DNA from: Winogradskyella tangerina
GTDB taxonomy: Bacteria > Bacteroidota > Bacteroidia > Flavobacteriales > Flavobacteriaceae
NCBI RefSeq assembly: GCF_003260205.1
Contig: NZ_QERF01000002.1
Span: forward strand, 124,001-188,000
DNA length: 64,000 bases
Direction: 5' to 3'
A model generated the notes under the pieces. That model was not told the DNA's origin and ran no database searches. It saw nothing but the letters and a program-made list of their open reading frames with translations. The translations under genes and the position numbers were made by a program. This document shows, piece by piece, positions 63,121-64,000 of the stretch. Each line of letters opens with the position of its first letter. Positions within the stretch are counted from its first letter, which is position 1.

Positions 63121-64000
63121 GGAGTTTCTTCTACTATATCAAGTTCAACCTTAAGGTTTTCGATGATAAATTCTTGTCTTGATGGTGTGTTTTTACCCAT
63201 GTAGAACGACAGTAGTTCTTCAATAGACATGTCTTTATCTAACATTACCGGATCTAACCGAATATCATCTCCAATAAAGTGCTTAAACTCGTCTGGAGAA
63301 ATTTCACCTAACCCTTTAAATCGAGTAATCTCTGGCTTAGGCTTTAATTTTTCAATGGCATTTTTGCGCTCTTCTTCAGAATAGCAATAAATGGTTTCTT
63401 TTTTATTTCGAACTCTGAACAGTGGCGTTTGTAAGATGTATAAATGTCCTTCCTTAATCACTTCAGGAAAGAATTGCAAGAAGAACGTAATTAATAACAA
63501 ACGTATATGCATTCCATCCACATCAGCATCTGTGGCAATAACAATGTTATTATATCTGAGATCCTCTATAGATTCTTCAATATTTAAAGCAGCTTGTAAA
63601 AGATTGAATTCTTCATTTTCGTACACTATCTTTTTACTTAATCCATAAGAGTTTAATGGCTTCCCTTTTAGACTGAATACAGCTTGAGTATTAACATCTC
63701 TTGACTTTGTGATACTTCCAGATGCTGAATCACCCTCCGTTATAAAAAGTGTGGTTTCTAAACTTCGCTCACTTTTGGTGTCTCCAAAGTGAATACGGCA
63801 ATCGCGCAACTTCTTGTTATGTAAGCTTGCTTTTTTAGCACGTTCTTTAGCCAGCTTTCGAATACCCGATAGTTCCTTACGTTCGCGTTCAGCTTGAAGG
63901 ATTTTACGTTGTAATTTTTCAGCGGTATCTGGATTCTTATGAAGATAATTATCGAGATTACGCTTTACAAAATCGTTGATATACGTTCTTACCGTTGGTA
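63117..64000 (-). CDS. parE: DNA topoisomerase IV subunit B ParE (partial, N-terminus beyond window)
   Basis: The minus-strand frame is open from the window edge through [15 protein letters not shown] and [31 protein letters not shown]. It reaches the Toprim metal/DNA motif [12 protein letters not shown], then [31 protein letters not shown] and [13 protein letters not shown], and stops at 63117. This is the C-terminal part of GyrB/ParE; the pairing with parC indicates ParE. The ATPase domain is off the right edge. Confidence 0.95.
   Translation of the reverse strand, partial: PTVRTYINDFVKRNLDNYLHKNPDTAEKLQRKILQAERERKELSGIRKLAKERAKKASLHNKKLRDCRIHFGDTKSERSLETTLFITEGDSASGSITKSRDVNTQAVFSLKGKPLNSYGLSKKIVYENEEFNLLQAALNIEESIEDLRYNNIVIATDADVDGMHIRLLLITFFLQFFPEVIKEGHLYILQTPLFRVRNKKETIYCYSEEERKNAIEKLKPKPEITRFKGLGEISPDEFKHFIGDDIRLDPVMLDKDMSIEELLSFYMGKNTPSRQEFIIENLKVELDIVEETP

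Overview
The window looks like a chromosomal segment of a marine-type Flavobacteriaceae bacterium (Bacteroidota). Evidence: a fused LpxC-FabZ gene in a lpxD-lpxC/fabZ-lpxA-efp-lpxD2-sucD cluster, the type IX secretion (T9SS) regulator PorX, a T9SS sorting domain on a large secreted protein, a flavobacterial Wza/Wzc export pair, several TAnnTTTG promoter boxes, starts without Shine-Dalgarno sequences, and low-GC, AATT-rich spacers. I saw no rRNA, tRNA, CRISPR array, insertion sequence or prophage gene.

Layout. 1-6.5 kb (minus): histidine operon hisG-D-C-B-H-A-F, with hisF cut by the left edge, preceded by an apparent attenuator (17-residue leader peptide with three consecutive His codons, then a terminator hairpin). 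6.5-11.1 kb (minus): SPFH/prohibitin-like protein, membrane VWA protein, fabG, sucD. 11.2-16.4 kb (minus): NTF2-like protein, a second LpxD, efp, lpxA, lpxC/fabZ, lpxD, from a promoter at about 16.39 kb. 16.4-22.3 kb: HD phosphohydrolase (minus), then porX, tsaE, a small secreted peptide overlapping a membrane-protein gene, alanine dehydrogenase and a small anchored protein (plus). 22.3-27.1 kb (minus): a 1,600-residue pectate-lyase-like T9SS cargo with ten Ig-like repeats.

27.5-53.3 kb is one large surface-polysaccharide locus: GINT1-like glycosyltransferase, MurJ/Wzx-type flippase, five GT4 and one GT2 glycosyltransferases, Wzy-like polymerase, MBOAT plus SGNH O-acetylation pair, asparagine synthetase, PglC-like initiating transferase, FemAB/BioF2-like acyltransferase, HAD and ATP-grasp proteins, a DegT aminotransferase, a PglF-type 4,6-dehydratase, Wza and Wzc. 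The implied order is: UDP-GlcNAc to a 4-amino-6-deoxy sugar (dehydratase, aminotransferase), loading onto undecaprenyl phosphate (PglC-like), extension by the GTs, flipping, polymerisation, O-acetylation, and export by Wza/Wzc. About 8 kb of this locus (asnB to ATP-grasp) is bracketed by two related ~160-bp direct repeats, each made of a promoter/leader plus the first codons of the aminotransferase gene; this suggests a module acquired or rearranged by recombination.

53.4-64 kb: proline dehydrogenase, aroB, DinB-like protein, Lrp/AsnC regulator, M14 carboxypeptidase, divergent XRE regulator with palindromic operator candidates, a small lipoprotein, TerC, and topoisomerase IV (parE cut by the right edge, a small membrane protein, parC).
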